DNA from: Marthasterias glacialis
Lineage: Eukaryota; Echinodermata; Asteroidea; Forcipulatida; Asteriidae
NCBI GenBank assembly: GCA_911728455.2
Contig: OU452231.1
Coordinates: forward strand, 12,307,838-12,371,837
Length of the DNA stretch: 64,000 nucleotides
Direction of reading: 5' to 3'
In this document: positions 54,205 through 64,000 of the stretch, in pieces
Layout of the letters: each line of letters begins with the position of its first letter
Numbering within the stretch: the first letter of the stretch is position 1
Notes under the pieces: model-generated
What the model saw: only the letters and a program-made list of their open reading frames with translations
Told to the model about the DNA's origin: nothing
The model's database searches: none
Translations under genes and position numbers: made by a program

Positions 54205-57200
54205 ATGGATTTGGAGCAAATGGAAGAAGTATACCGTAAGTGGGAGAGAAAATCTGGGAACGCACCGGCCACAAGTACCATGTGCCTGAGTGGAAAAGAA
54301 GGATGGAACGACAAATTTAGGGAAGATCCACCTCTGGAGAGACAACGGAGAAAGTCACGTAAAAGGTCATCACCGCCGACCCTGGTAAGTGTATTTTAAG
54401 TTTTTGTTTTTAACTTCTGCTTTTCTTCCGGCTTCTGTGAAACAGTTTCTGAAACTTCCTAAGGCCTTAAATTTGTCGGCAAAATCAACAAGACCGCAGC
54501 GCTCGTAGCTCAAAAAGTTTACTGGGCCAGAAGTTTTTTTTTTCACAAGACCAGAACCACAATGAGAAAAAGCTTCTGCACATTTTAACATAAACTGCTT
54601 TGATTTGAACAAGCAACAAGAGAAAATTTATCTTACTTGTCATATGGGTCAGTACGTGTATATCACATGTAAGGCTCACTGGGAATGACATCGAGTTAAA
54701 ATAATAAAAGGATGCAGCTCTTGGCAAACAAATTTATTATTTCAGTTGAAAAACACAAGACAACCGGACTTGTTTGGTCACGAGTTTACTGGTCCAACTC
54801 TAAAATCACTGGCCTCAGGCCTGCGGTGATGCCCTGCCAAATACTTGAATGTTAGTGTGTGATTCTATTAACTTTTATTTAAAGGTCTACCCCTTCTAAA
54901 AACATTTTATGTAAATTAATCTTTGCTCTTTATCACTTTCAAATAAAAACTACAAATGTTTGATGTGGACAGGTACAGTGTATGTACATGTACTGTAGTA
55001 CACAGTACACAATGAAATGATCGCAACAGTCCAAATCTTGTACAATATACAAGTGTAATGTGTAAACCTGGAGATATAATGTACATGTACTGATTGAGAT
55101 CATCATACAAAGGCCTTCTCAAGGTACAGTTTGCCAACACCCAATGGGGGGACAGAACTTTCATAACTTTAGCGCCCAAACTGTGGAACTCTTTACCAAT
55201 TAATATAAGGACATTAAATAGCATGTCTGTTTTCAAGACTCAGTTGAAGACATACTTGTTCAAGGAAGCTTTCGACTGAGGCTTGAGGGTGGACATGTTA
55301 TTTATACATGTATTTGCCATTTGCTCATGTGACTCCTCTCTCATTAGGTATTTATTTGTGTTTAATGTACTTTATATTTCTTTGTTGTAAATACAAAAGC
55401 GCCATGAACGCCTTTTTGTCGGATACAGGCGCTATATAAGTTGTCATTATTGTTATTATTATGATTGTATGTAATAATGTAAGCATCAGTACAGTCTGAA
55501 CAGTTTTTTGAAAAAATTACATGTGATATCACAAGATGGTTCACCTTTTGAAGAACATCACATACATTCTGAAAAGTTTCTTGAAAAAAACCCCCCCAAA
55601 ATGACAGGTGATATCACAAACTTGTCCACCTTTTGAAGATTCTCATAGAATCTGCCAAGGTTCTTTTCCACTTATCTCATCAAAGACTGGATTGTTTTGG
55701 TGTAACCTGTTTACAAACTGTTTTTTTAATAGGGAGAAATTGTCACATTCAGAATTGTAAAGCACAACAAGCTGTCAAAATAAGCAACAGTTAAAACAGT
55801 AGACATTGTTTTGTTTTTTGTTTTTTTCCAGGATTTAGTACCAGAGCTGGCCCGGTTCAAGACGACCCCGCCAGCCTACTATGAGCCACTTGCATCTGCA
55901 GTGCGGAGGCCATTCATGGGACAACGCTGCCCAAATTGTTGCAGTGGAAGAAGGGTAGGCATGGTCCTCATGTCCCATTTACTCTAGCAGTCTTCATAAA
56001 ACAGTAAATTCATCTATTTAGGCTACATCACAATCACATTTACAGACTCTTTCAGAGTTAGTTGGCCAGCAAACTTAACTCCAGGCATGTGAATTCCCAG
56101 GATTTTCTCAAAACCTCATTGAGCCTTTTCAAACTTCTTGAAAGAAGTAAAGCAATCACCAAAGGGAGAAAGAAATAGTCCACGGTGTGTCCAAACCTGT
56201 AGTTTTGTATTTCTGGTGATGAACAGAGTCAGTAAACCTCCTGAATCGAAACATCTAGAAACATCTAGAATTAGAGGGAACCTAGGCCTGCAAGCCATTT
56301 TTTAGGATTTGTTACATTTGTCAACTCTCATCCCTGTAAATCAAAAGAACAGACGTGCAACTTTTCAGCTGATCAGCCGACTTCATTGTTTTTGTTTGTT
56401 TGTTAATAATCATATTAATAATAACTAGTTCTTATATAGGGCATTTCACAATAACGTCTCAATGCGCTGTACATTAGTGCCCTGGTCATTGGGCCAATAA
56501 CATTCCAGTAATTTTGTCAGCTCCCTGGGGAGTAAACAGCCCCGAGCTGTGGCGCTCCGAAGGCTTTTTGAAACACAATATCAACCTCTATCCTCGCAGG
56601 TACCTATTTTACTCCTGGGTGAAGAGAATCATAGTAAAACATCTTGTTTTCAACTGTGCCATTCAAAACTGAAAAACATTGTACAAAGTCTTGCTGCGCC
56701 TGGAAGTTTCCTTTTTTTGGGGGGGGGGACAAACTGCAGACTTTGCATACCTGAAAGAAGAATGTGGACAGACAAACTTTACATTTTCTTTTTTGTTGTT
56801 GTTTTGACAGGCTTTCACGTACAATAAAATGTACAGGAAATCTTGGGTCCTGTTAAAGCATTGATACGTCCTAAATGTATTTCTGAATGTAAAATCCATT
56901 TAATACTCTTTATCCAGCAAGTTACAAAGTGTTGGTTTGAGTTATCTTGTGGCGTGTTTTGTCTGAGCGTTCTAGCACATCATATTCAAGTTTTGATGGT
57001 GGAGTCATCAGAGTGTGAATCCCAGTCTTGAATTTGTTCCTTGAGCAAGACACTAAGATACGATTGCCTGTCATCACCCAGGAGTAGATGGGTACCTGTG
57101 AGGGTAGAGATGGTTGATGTGAAAGATTACCAACGTGTGTGCATTCGGTTGCCAGTGCTGCATATTCTCAAGGAGTTCAGATGGTTTCAAGAACACTTAC

Positions 57201-60129
57201 AGCTCAATGAAAAATGCTATAATATTGTGAGGCACTTAAGAGGGGGCCTGCTGGGCTTGAAAAGGTGCAGGGAAAAGAACCCAGTACACTTTATCGATTG
57301 GAGAGTGGGGTTTCCTTGACGTGTCCGGTATGCTTCACATCAGATTGCACCACATCACCTTGTAAACTGCTGTAAGAATGGGTCTTATAACTGAAAAATA
57401 GCCATGCTAGTATACCTGGCCGTAAAAGTATTATGATTATTTGGAGACGCCTGTTGGGTGTGATAAAACTATGTGAAAACGGTGGAACTTTTTAATTGTG
57501 AATAAATTCAAGTTGGACTCCTGAAAAAACACCAGGGCTTGAATTTTGGGTAAAATTTCACAAGGCCGCAGGGCTTGTAGCTCAAAATCGTTACCGGACC
57601 AGAATTTATTTGAAACGACCATAATTATGAGACAGAACTTTCTACAAAGTTTAATATGGGAACTGTTTTTATTTGAACAAGCACTAAGAGAAGATTTGTC
57701 TCATTTGTCTTGAAGGCCATCATGTACACCAGTTGAAGGCCATTGAAGCCATATAAACACTTTGAAGGCCATCATGTACACCAGTTGAAGGCCATTGAAG
57801 CCATATAAACACTTTGAAGGCCACCATGTAGACCTACATGTACACCGGCCATATGTGTACATAAGCTTGTAGTATTTACCTGACAGTATAATGCAGTTAT
57901 TGTTAATTGAAATTTTCAAAATAACAGTTTTGGAATGTTCAAAAATAAAAGTTATGAAATTTCCTTGGTATTGATTAAATAGGACTCTAGCAGAGTCTGT
58001 CTGAAAAAGGCTTGTTTTTTTTCATATTTTTGTTTTATTGTTATTTTTGTTAACTTTTGAGAAAGCCTCTGCTTGGGTTTGAAAAACATGAGACCATTAA
58101 CAATTTTTGCAATGTCACTGTGGGTCATTTTGGTTGATAAGCAGTTTGCAACAGATATACATGTATGTACATTTTTCCATTAAAGGTCCATGAATTATTA
58201 TTTTTTTTTTGTTAAAAAAATAAAGTATGCCTATTATAGTATATCTTTACTTTTTTCACATTTTTTACATGCGTATTAATCGTAGAAACAACAATTTCTA
58301 AAATTAGGGGGTTACCCTGCTCCGCCCACCCTTCCTCATTAACATAAAATCTGTGACGTAGACAGTGGAACGGCTGACCAGGGCCATGTGTGTGACAATA
58401 ACATACAATGCATTGTTGACCACTCGGCACCAGAGCTGTCTTTAAAATGTTTTACCACAGCCTACGTCATGGATCATTGCGCAATCAGATGGCACACATT
58501 TTCGGGGCTCAATTAAAGTGTATTAACGCATAACAGACACATCAAAATAGTCAATACTATGTTTTGTTAATTTCAAACCATATATTAAGCCACAAAAATG
58601 TTCCGTGACAAAAAACCTCTTCACGGGCCCTTTAAATAACAACCTCGTAGAGTTGACTATTTTTGTTTTTGTCGTTGTTGTGTTTTCTTCAGGAAATGAT
58701 ATACACACCAGACATACCAGCTATGGGGTTACGCAATGTTCTGCAGTTCAGAAGGCCAAGGTATGTGCAAATTTAGCAAATATTTAGTTGTACATCAGTA
58801 ATGTAATGACTTGAAGCAGCCAATAGGCTGTATTTTTGACAGCACGAGGGCGCAATACTAATTCCATTTTGAAAGTACAAAAATAGTTCAAAACATTAAA
58901 AATACTAATTTTTCAAGCAAACATCTGACACTGATTACATTGTAAAAACTGTCAATAAAAAAACCCTAAAAAGTTGTATATTAACTGCTTTATTAGAAGT
59001 CTAATTGCATCTGGTTTACCACACTATTTCTATGGTGTGACCCCCCAATCGACCCCAAAGGGCGCCCTCTTGCAGTCAAAAATAAGGCCCATTGTGCTAA
59101 ACCGTATTGGACAATTGAAGACTTTTGAAGACGCTAGATGGCAGCAGACTTTCCAGGTATATTCATTGTTCTGGGAAATGTGCGCACCCTTACATGTATT
59201 ACAATGACAATTTACCTGGTAAGTCTGCTGCCACCTAGCATTTCTGGGTCTCCCATCCTCTTCTCTTAAGTAAAAAAAGAAGATTGGGAATCTTGCTGGA
59301 CATGGCTTTGAGTGGATATTGCATGCAGCCTTTATCCTTGTTTCCCACTTGGCCCTTGACCAGACACACTTAGCGCACATAACTCAATTTCCTATTGTGA
59401 TATAATTGAAGTCATGACCCTAACCATAGTCTGACAAATCTAGCCACAGTATCCTGCCATTCATCCTTGCGCACAGGCAGATACAAATCTAAGCACCTTA
59501 GTGAGTGAACATTGAATGGCATGCACCAAGGTTCTTTTTCACTCAATTTGCTTACAGGTTTAGTTTACAGGCTTATATTTTCTTACTCAAATCATGTGTC
59601 ATTGGGATAGCTTAGTTTCAGTTTTTATTTGTTTTGTGTGTGTGTGAATTTCACAGGTCATGTTGTTTATAACAGACCATGTAGCCAGTGTCATCACATG
59701 TTTACAAAAGAGCCACAGGGCCTTGGAGTTCCAGCAGGCACAATTTGTACACAGCTCAATGGAAGAAAACATAAAATCTTACATTTGAGGGAGATTGCAC
59801 TGCACAATTTTTATCAACTTTTGGTAATGAAGAATGGGGAACATCTCGAAACTTGTTCAGCTGTTATTTTTTACGAGTATTGATTTTATGTGGTACTAAG
59901 ATGTATGATGCAAAATGTAAAATTGTTCATAGTGGACGTCTTGTGTTATATCTTCCCCTCCATCCTGTCCATGAAATGCCCTGGTGTCCATAAGGTCATT
60001 TGTTTTTGGTAAACAAAGTGACATGGTCTATTAGTTAATTGTTGTTCATTTGGATGACTTCACAAAGTTATTTTGTCACTAACATTTTCAAAGGTCATTT
60101 TGTTTACCACTTTATTTATTTATCTATCA

Positions 60130-60187
<58 letters not shown>

Positions 60188-62951
60188 TGTTTGTTTGGAT
60201 GGTTATTCTGAGTTAAGTCTTGCCACCCCTGGCCAGCAGTTGGATCCTTATCTCACATTTTGCTAAGAAATTTTATTCAGCCATTTTAAGTGAATAAATT
60301 TCCTCAGCGCAGAAATGTCTTGCTTGATAGAGATAGGTTACCGACCGAAATACCATGTGATTAACATCTCTGGTGACTGGTTCCCTGGTTATTTTTGCTT
60401 AGCGTGTAAATTTGTTACGCACTATCTGCTTTACAACTTCATGAAACAAGACCCAGGTGTGAATTTCACAAAGCTCTAGGACTAGTCTTATCTCAAGTTA
60501 GGACAAGTAACTAGTCCTAACTTATAGCACTAGTCCTAAGTTAGGACTTGTTCTTCCTAAGTTAGGACTAGTCTTTCCTAAGTTAGGACTAGTCCTTCCT
60601 AAGTTAGGACTAGTCCTTCCTAAGTTAGGACCAGTCCTTCCTAAGTTAGGACCAGTCCTTCCTAAGTTAGGACTAGTCCTTCCTAAGTTAGGACCAGTCC
60701 TTCATAAGTTAGGACTAGTCCTTCCTAAGTTAGGACTAGTCCTTCATAAGTTAGGACTAGTCCTTCCTAAGTTAGGACTAGTCCTTCCTAAGTTAGGACT
60801 AGTCCTTCCTAAGTTAGGACTAGTCCTTCCTAAGTTAGGACTAGTCCTTCCTAAGTTAGGACTAGTCCTTCCTAAGTTAGGACTAGTCCTTCCTAAGTTA
60901 GGACTAGTCCTTCCTAAGTTACGACTAGTCCTTCCTAAGTTAGGACTAGTCCTTCCTAATTTAGGTCTAGTCCTTCCTAGGTTAGGACTAGTTTTGTGCA
61001 ATCCACCCCAGGACCCATAAAGCTGTTTACAGGTATTTTTGTGCCAACTAAAGCAGAAAAATATGCTTAAAGAATTGAGAAGATTTGACAGAAAGGTCCA
61101 ATTTCATAGAGCAACTTAAGCATAAAAAGTAGCTAAGCACAATAAACTTTTGCCTACCAGAATAAGGTTTCCCGCCAGGATACCATTTGCCATGCACTGT
61201 CTGTGACTGGTATCCTGCTCATTTTTGCTTAGCAGAAAATTTGTAAGCAATATTTGCTGCGTTCTCGTTTAATTAGCATTGTTGCATAACTCATCTGTTT
61301 ACTCGAACCACAGGCAAGTTAACATGCCTTTTACTTTGCTAACAGTAAGCAGTGGTTATGAAATAGAAACTGTGCTAAGAGCCACTCTGTAAGCAGAAAA
61401 CGCTTGCTTATAGGCTTTAGGAAATTGGTCCAAGTTCTTCACATGCAAGACAGTTCAAAATAATTTGCATCTTCTTTTGTCTCCACAGGTCTAGCATCAT
61501 AGCTCGTTTTTTCCCCCAGCTTTACCTGGCGTACACTGAAGGGGTCAACTATGATTATCCATCGAGGGGAGGTCTGGCAAAAGAGGTCCTTGGAAGCAGG
61601 AGGTATAGAGCAATCCATTTTAGTCCTAGTGATGAGATTGGAATTGTAGATTTTGTGTACAACCAGGCCCTTGTAAAGCCTTAACACAGTACTTGTATTG
61701 TATTTTGACTGCACCAAGATGCTTGCCCCATCTACATTTAAGCACCGAATGCTTCCATTGATTCGGGTTATGGCGTGGTTGGTAGCCACCAAGCCCCTTA
61801 CCGGTGTTTCATGGATTTTTCATTGTCATCCCTGTAGTCCGTAAGCCCCAGTGCTGCAACCAGCAAAATTTCTTTTTGAAGCGAGTCTTTGAAATGAATT
61901 TAAACATCACTGACTTTATTCATTTTTTATTTGCAGGGTGCATTCTGCAATAAATAAAGCTGCACTGTCGGACTCTGAAGGTGAGTGACTGTTTACATGT
62001 TTTTTTTTTCGTTTTTTTTTCTCAATACCATCCACATAATTAGAACTTTGTTTGGAGGTGTTTTTAATAACAATAACAATAATACGCAGTTCTTATGTAG
62101 CACTTTATCACGGCCGATGGGCATCTCAAAGCGCTCATTTTTTTTTCTTGCAAGGTATGCGGCGTTACATTTTTAAGTGTGAGAACTGTTCCTTTACATA
62201 GCACCATGTAATGGTTTACAAGGCTGGGCACCTTGCAGCCGATCAAACCAGGAACATCGGGGTGAACCCCTTAATGCCTGTCAACATCTGAAGTTCGGTT
62301 GGTGTTGTGTTTTACTGCAAGGACAATTTATTGCAGGCAGGTTGGTGGTTATGCACTTTGTGTTCTCTGCATATTTCACACCAAATAACATCACTATCTT
62401 CACAAGATCGTGTGAAGCAGATTGAAGATTTGACCATTCCAACAGTCTTGGATAATATCGATAAAGACCAGGCAAGAGATTTCTCAGGATTTTCTCAGAA
62501 TCTCCTTGAGACCTCAAATTTTCTTGAAAGAAGTAAAGTAACCACCAAACGGAGAAAGGAATAAGCCGTTAGTTTTTGCCTTTCTAGTTATGCACTGAGT
62601 CTGTAAACTTACTGAACTGTAACATCTAGTAGGAGGTCCCGAGGTCTAGAATAAGGGGGAACCCAGGCACGCAAGCCATTTTCAGGAATTTTCTCATATC
62701 TTGCAAATCTCCTCCCTGAAAGACAACGGAATGATGTTTCTAGCTCTGCAGCAAGCACACTCGAGCCGGGGCATTTCTGAAAAAGCAGTGTCCTGCTGAA
62801 GATTCTCCCAAGGGTTTAACAAATTGATATTTTGTTTGTTCCCTCCAGGCAAGGCAGAGGTGAAGTACAAGAATGAATTGCAGAGACATGCCGCCCGAGC
62901 AGGAAGGGTTCTAAACAACATGGCCTCTTCCATCTCCAATGTCTTCTTGAG
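54205..62951 (+). CDS. GPAM: Glycerol-3-phosphate acyltransferase 1, mitochondrial, 5' part (3' end outside window)
   Basis: GPAT1 transfers an acyl group from acyl-CoA to sn-glycerol-3-phosphate at the outer mitochondrial membrane, the first step of glycerolipid synthesis. Six exons: 54205-54384, 55832-55954, 58693-58760, 61489-61602, 61937-61980, 62849-62951, all GT-AG with consistent phases, giving 210 codons plus two bases. The conserved N-terminal family block is clear: RPFMGQRCPNCCSGRR, YTPDIPAMGLRNVLQF, then YPSRGGLAKEVLGSRRVHSA and NELQRHAARAGRVLNNMASS. These align with human RPFVGRCC..., IPSLGLRNVI and the RVQEAI...RILQEM region. The membrane segments and HX4D acyltransferase motif lie beyond the window. 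ATG 54205 follows an acceptor (ttgcag, AG at 54185-54186), so upstream noncoding exons are likely. The N-terminus is longer than in human (101 residues before the RPFMG area starts at about 90). Confidence 0.93.
55094..55470 (+). pseudogene. LINE 3' end (CR1/L2-like), 5' truncated
   Basis: Encodes the typical C-terminal tail of reverse transcriptase ORFs of many LINEs: QWGDRTFITLAPKLWNSLPI, then FKTQLKTYLFKEAFD and a TGA stop at 55277-55279. A 3' UTR follows, ending ggcgctatataagttgtcat and an ATT/GTT-rich microsatellite tail. Only the last 62 codons remain. In GPAM intron 1. Confidence 0.8.
56090..56340. mobile_element. Dispersed repeat, CAAGCCATTTT...CAGG family, copy 1
   Basis: Shares aggattttctcaaaacctca, cttgaaagaagtaaagcaat, ccaaagggagaaagaaatag and ggcctgcaagccatttttta with 62480-62690. 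Related, more diverged or inverted copies at about 23850-24055 and 10900-11085. Confidence 0.65.
57000..57480 (+). mobile_element. Diverged SINE-like repeat in a GPAM intron
   Basis: Contains cagagtgtgaatcccagtct, ttgagcaagacactaagata, then aaaagaacccagtacacttt, cagattgcaccacatcacct and gggtgtgataaaactatgtg. Order matches the 24096 SINE, but the central module is replaced by cacccaggagtagatgggta. Confidence 0.65.
57710..57835 (+). repeat. 52-bp tandem repeat, 2.4 copies
   Basis: Units start at 57710, 57762 and 57814 with ttgaaggccatcatgtacac; within each unit ttgaaggccat recurs once more. First two copies are identical. Confidence 0.9.
58183..58638 (-). mobile_element. piggyBac-like MITE, second copy in a GPAM intron
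   Basis: Reverse-oriented relative of 28818-29256: starts attaaaggtccatgaattat, ends tcttcacgggccctttaaat, with gcattgttgaccactcggca and ctcattaacataaaatctgt inside. It ends 55 nt before the GPAM exon 3 acceptor. Confidence 0.75.
59131..59240. mobile_element. Foldback element, CTAGATGGCAGCAGAC ends
   Basis: gctagatggcagcagacttt with ccaggta, inverted as tacctggtaagtctgctgcc with acctagc. A related element occurs at 40805-40925 (tggcagcagattttg ... tttacctggtaagactgctg). Confidence 0.7.
60119..60186 (+). repeat. (TATC)n microsatellite
   Basis: About 16 tetranucleotide units of tatc with one early interruption (tatctatcaatc). Confidence 0.97.
60452..61012. mobile_element. MITE, CCTGGGGTGGATTTCAC family, copy 3 with expanded minisatellite
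   Basis: Termini cccaggtgtgaatttcacaa and ttttgtgcaatccaccccagg match copies 1 and 2, but the centre is expanded to 560 bp by a 21-bp tandem repeat (separate entry). It lies in a GPAM intron. Confidence 0.85.
60540..60985. repeat. 21-bp minisatellite (about 21 copies) inside a MITE
   Basis: Unit cctaagttaggactagtcctt is repeated almost perfectly, with a few copies changed at one or two bases (ggaccagtcc, cttcataag). The unit is the internal motif of the surrounding MITE, so the array grew from the element itself. The 7-codon period makes a spurious NLGRTSP ORF on the minus strand. Confidence 0.95.
61096..61434. mobile_element. MITE, GGTCCAATTTCATAGAGC family
   Basis: Left aggtccaatttcatagagca and right ggctttaggaaattggtcc are inverted. 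Interior has atttttgcttagcagaaaat. Related pieces at 60320-60455 (gtgactggttccctggttat, tttgcttagcgtgtaaattt) and 8050-8158 (ggccccaatttcatggc / ctccatgaaaatgggtcctg). Confidence 0.7.
62060..62280 (-). mobile_element. SINE 3' half, minus strand, in a GPAM intron
   Basis: Reverse complement carries ttcctggtttgatcggctgc, accattacatggtgctatgt and gtgataaagtgctacataag, matching the 3' half of the 24096 copy; the tRNA-like head is absent (5' truncation). Confidence 0.75.
62480..62720. mobile_element. Dispersed repeat, CAAGCCATTTT...CAGG family, copy 2
   Basis: Contains aggattttctcagaatctcc, ttgaaagaagtaaagtaacc, aacatctagtaggaggtccc and cacgcaagccattttcagga in the same order as the 56090 copy. 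Confidence 0.65.
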
Positions 62952-64000
62952 GTAAGTCCTTGTTGTTTCCATCACCTTTCCTCAGTTCCACATGTTCCCT
63001 TGTAGTTTCGTTTGACTCATGTTAATTTCTACTTCACAACTCCATCGAGATGGTATCGAAAATACCAACACCGATGTGTGATAAGCAATGTATACTCAGT
63101 GTTTTCTAAGCGCTGCAGAAAAAAAACAACCACTTGCTACTCAGATGTGGAACCCACAACCCCTGCATTCTAGAGTGGATGACTCCACCAAGCATTCTTG
63201 GTGATTAGAGGCCAGTTCAAAATGATGACTAAACCTTTTGTGAAATCAAACCATTCAATTGTGGTACCCGCTTCTTATTACAAGACACAAAACTGGCCAT
63301 TCACCAGGCATGCATGCTGATGTAGCTGTTAAGATATCTGCTCTAGAATGCAGGGGGTTGTGGGTTCGAATCTGAGAAGCCTGTGGAATAGATTAACGGC
63401 AAATATGATGTTGTTGCTAATTCGTGTGATTATGAAACTATTACGTGTTAAGTCCTGAACATTACAAAAAATGTTAAGAGGTATGAGTATATCAATAACT
63501 TGTAAAAAAAAAATCTGATCTCCCCAATTTTGTGAATTTTGACCAATAAGACGATTCAATGAATGGATGTAATAATTGCACTGGGGATAACGATTATATA
63601 ATTCAGATTTAAGCCAAACACCGATATGTGACAAAACAATAATTCCATCTAGGCCACCTGGTGGGACTCGATTGTTCAGATCTATTTTAGTTTGTAAACA
63701 TTAATGTTCTGTCTAGTTGAAATCCAGACTGAAAGCCCTCTTCAGGGAACTTCAACAGATCCACCCCGATAACGGCTATTTTGTTTGTTTACTTAGTTAT
63801 TTATTCGTTGGGAACGAGTGTTTATGTCTGACATCTTATCGGAATATTAATTGAGTTGTTTACCTGCCGTCTGGCAATGTGTGTGGCTGTGTTCTTGTAT
63901 GTTTTTGGTCCTTTGTGTGGGTTGTTTGTCTCGTCCTGTCAATTGTTGATCTTGTAGGAGTTTCTGGAGATGTTGGTCAAGTTTCATAATCAGAAAATAT

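Noticed and set aside
59629..59883. 84-aa ORF in a GPAM intron preceded by tttcacag
   Set aside because: It does not fit between GPAM exons by similarity and has no recognisable domain; adding it would break the conserved order between LRNVLQF and SSIIARFF.
60540..60985. CRISPR-like regular array of 21-bp repeats
   Set aside because: There are no spacers, the repeats are directly adjacent, and the window is eukaryotic. It is a minisatellite within a MITE.
63957..64000. Next GPAM exon (tcttgtag|GAGTTTCTGG...)
   Set aside because: Frame is open from the previous phase, but the translation (SFWRCWSSFIIRKY) does not match the conserved LTGWVLLKLFN-type segment expected there.

Overview
The window is eukaryotic nuclear DNA. 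It has spliced genes with GT-AG introns, many short transposon relics, microsatellites, and no operons. Two genes are clear animal orthologues (SNRNP27 and GPAM). The SINE and MITE content (tRNA-derived SINEs with a 'CTTCGGATGGGACGTAAAGC' core, and foldback elements ending in 'GGGGTGGATTTCAC') suggests a marine deuterostome invertebrate, most likely an echinoderm such as a sea star. The species call is inference.

Layout. (1) Positions 411-26742, minus strand: one very large gene assembled here from 15 exons whose splice phases all agree. It encodes at least 4,535 residues and runs off the left edge. One exon is 9,993 nt long and codes for 3,331 residues of acidic, then basic, low-complexity sequence. 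The protein has an N-terminal motif like the VKTLEEI motif of ZC3H11A, an 11-copy 31-residue acidic array, a roughly 21-copy 13-residue LLSPEQQ array, a single CCCH zinc finger (C-X8-C-X4-C-X3-H) and a helical C-terminal part. I do not recognise a named orthologue; ZC3H11A-like and TOPAZ1-like are only hypotheses. This is the least described system in the window. (2) 26743-30272: a divergent intergenic spacer full of MITEs, including one element nested in another. (3) 30273-41203, plus strand: SNRNP27 (U4/U6.U5 tri-snRNP 27 kDa protein), nine coding exons, 156 aa, complete. Its introns hold SINEs, a 1.6 kb TIR element with a small ORF, a roughly 140-bp repeat array and a remnant of an R2/NeSL-type LINE. 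(4) 41204-54204: 13 kb without a convincing host gene, holding several TIR elements, a 249-bp tandem duplication, a 300-bp palindrome and a frameshifted BED/hAT-like zinc-finger fragment. (5) 54205 to the right edge, plus strand: the 5' coding part (six exons, 210 aa) of mitochondrial glycerol-3-phosphate acyltransferase (GPAM/GPAT1), which continues beyond the window.

The three genes have no obvious shared pathway: a probable nuclear RNA-binding protein, a splicing factor and a lipid-synthesis enzyme. The giant gene and SNRNP27 are transcribed divergently across about 3.5 kb. All exon models come from reading splice sites, frame and phase by eye. They should be stronger for SNRNP27 and GPAM, where family similarity supports them, than for the giant gene.
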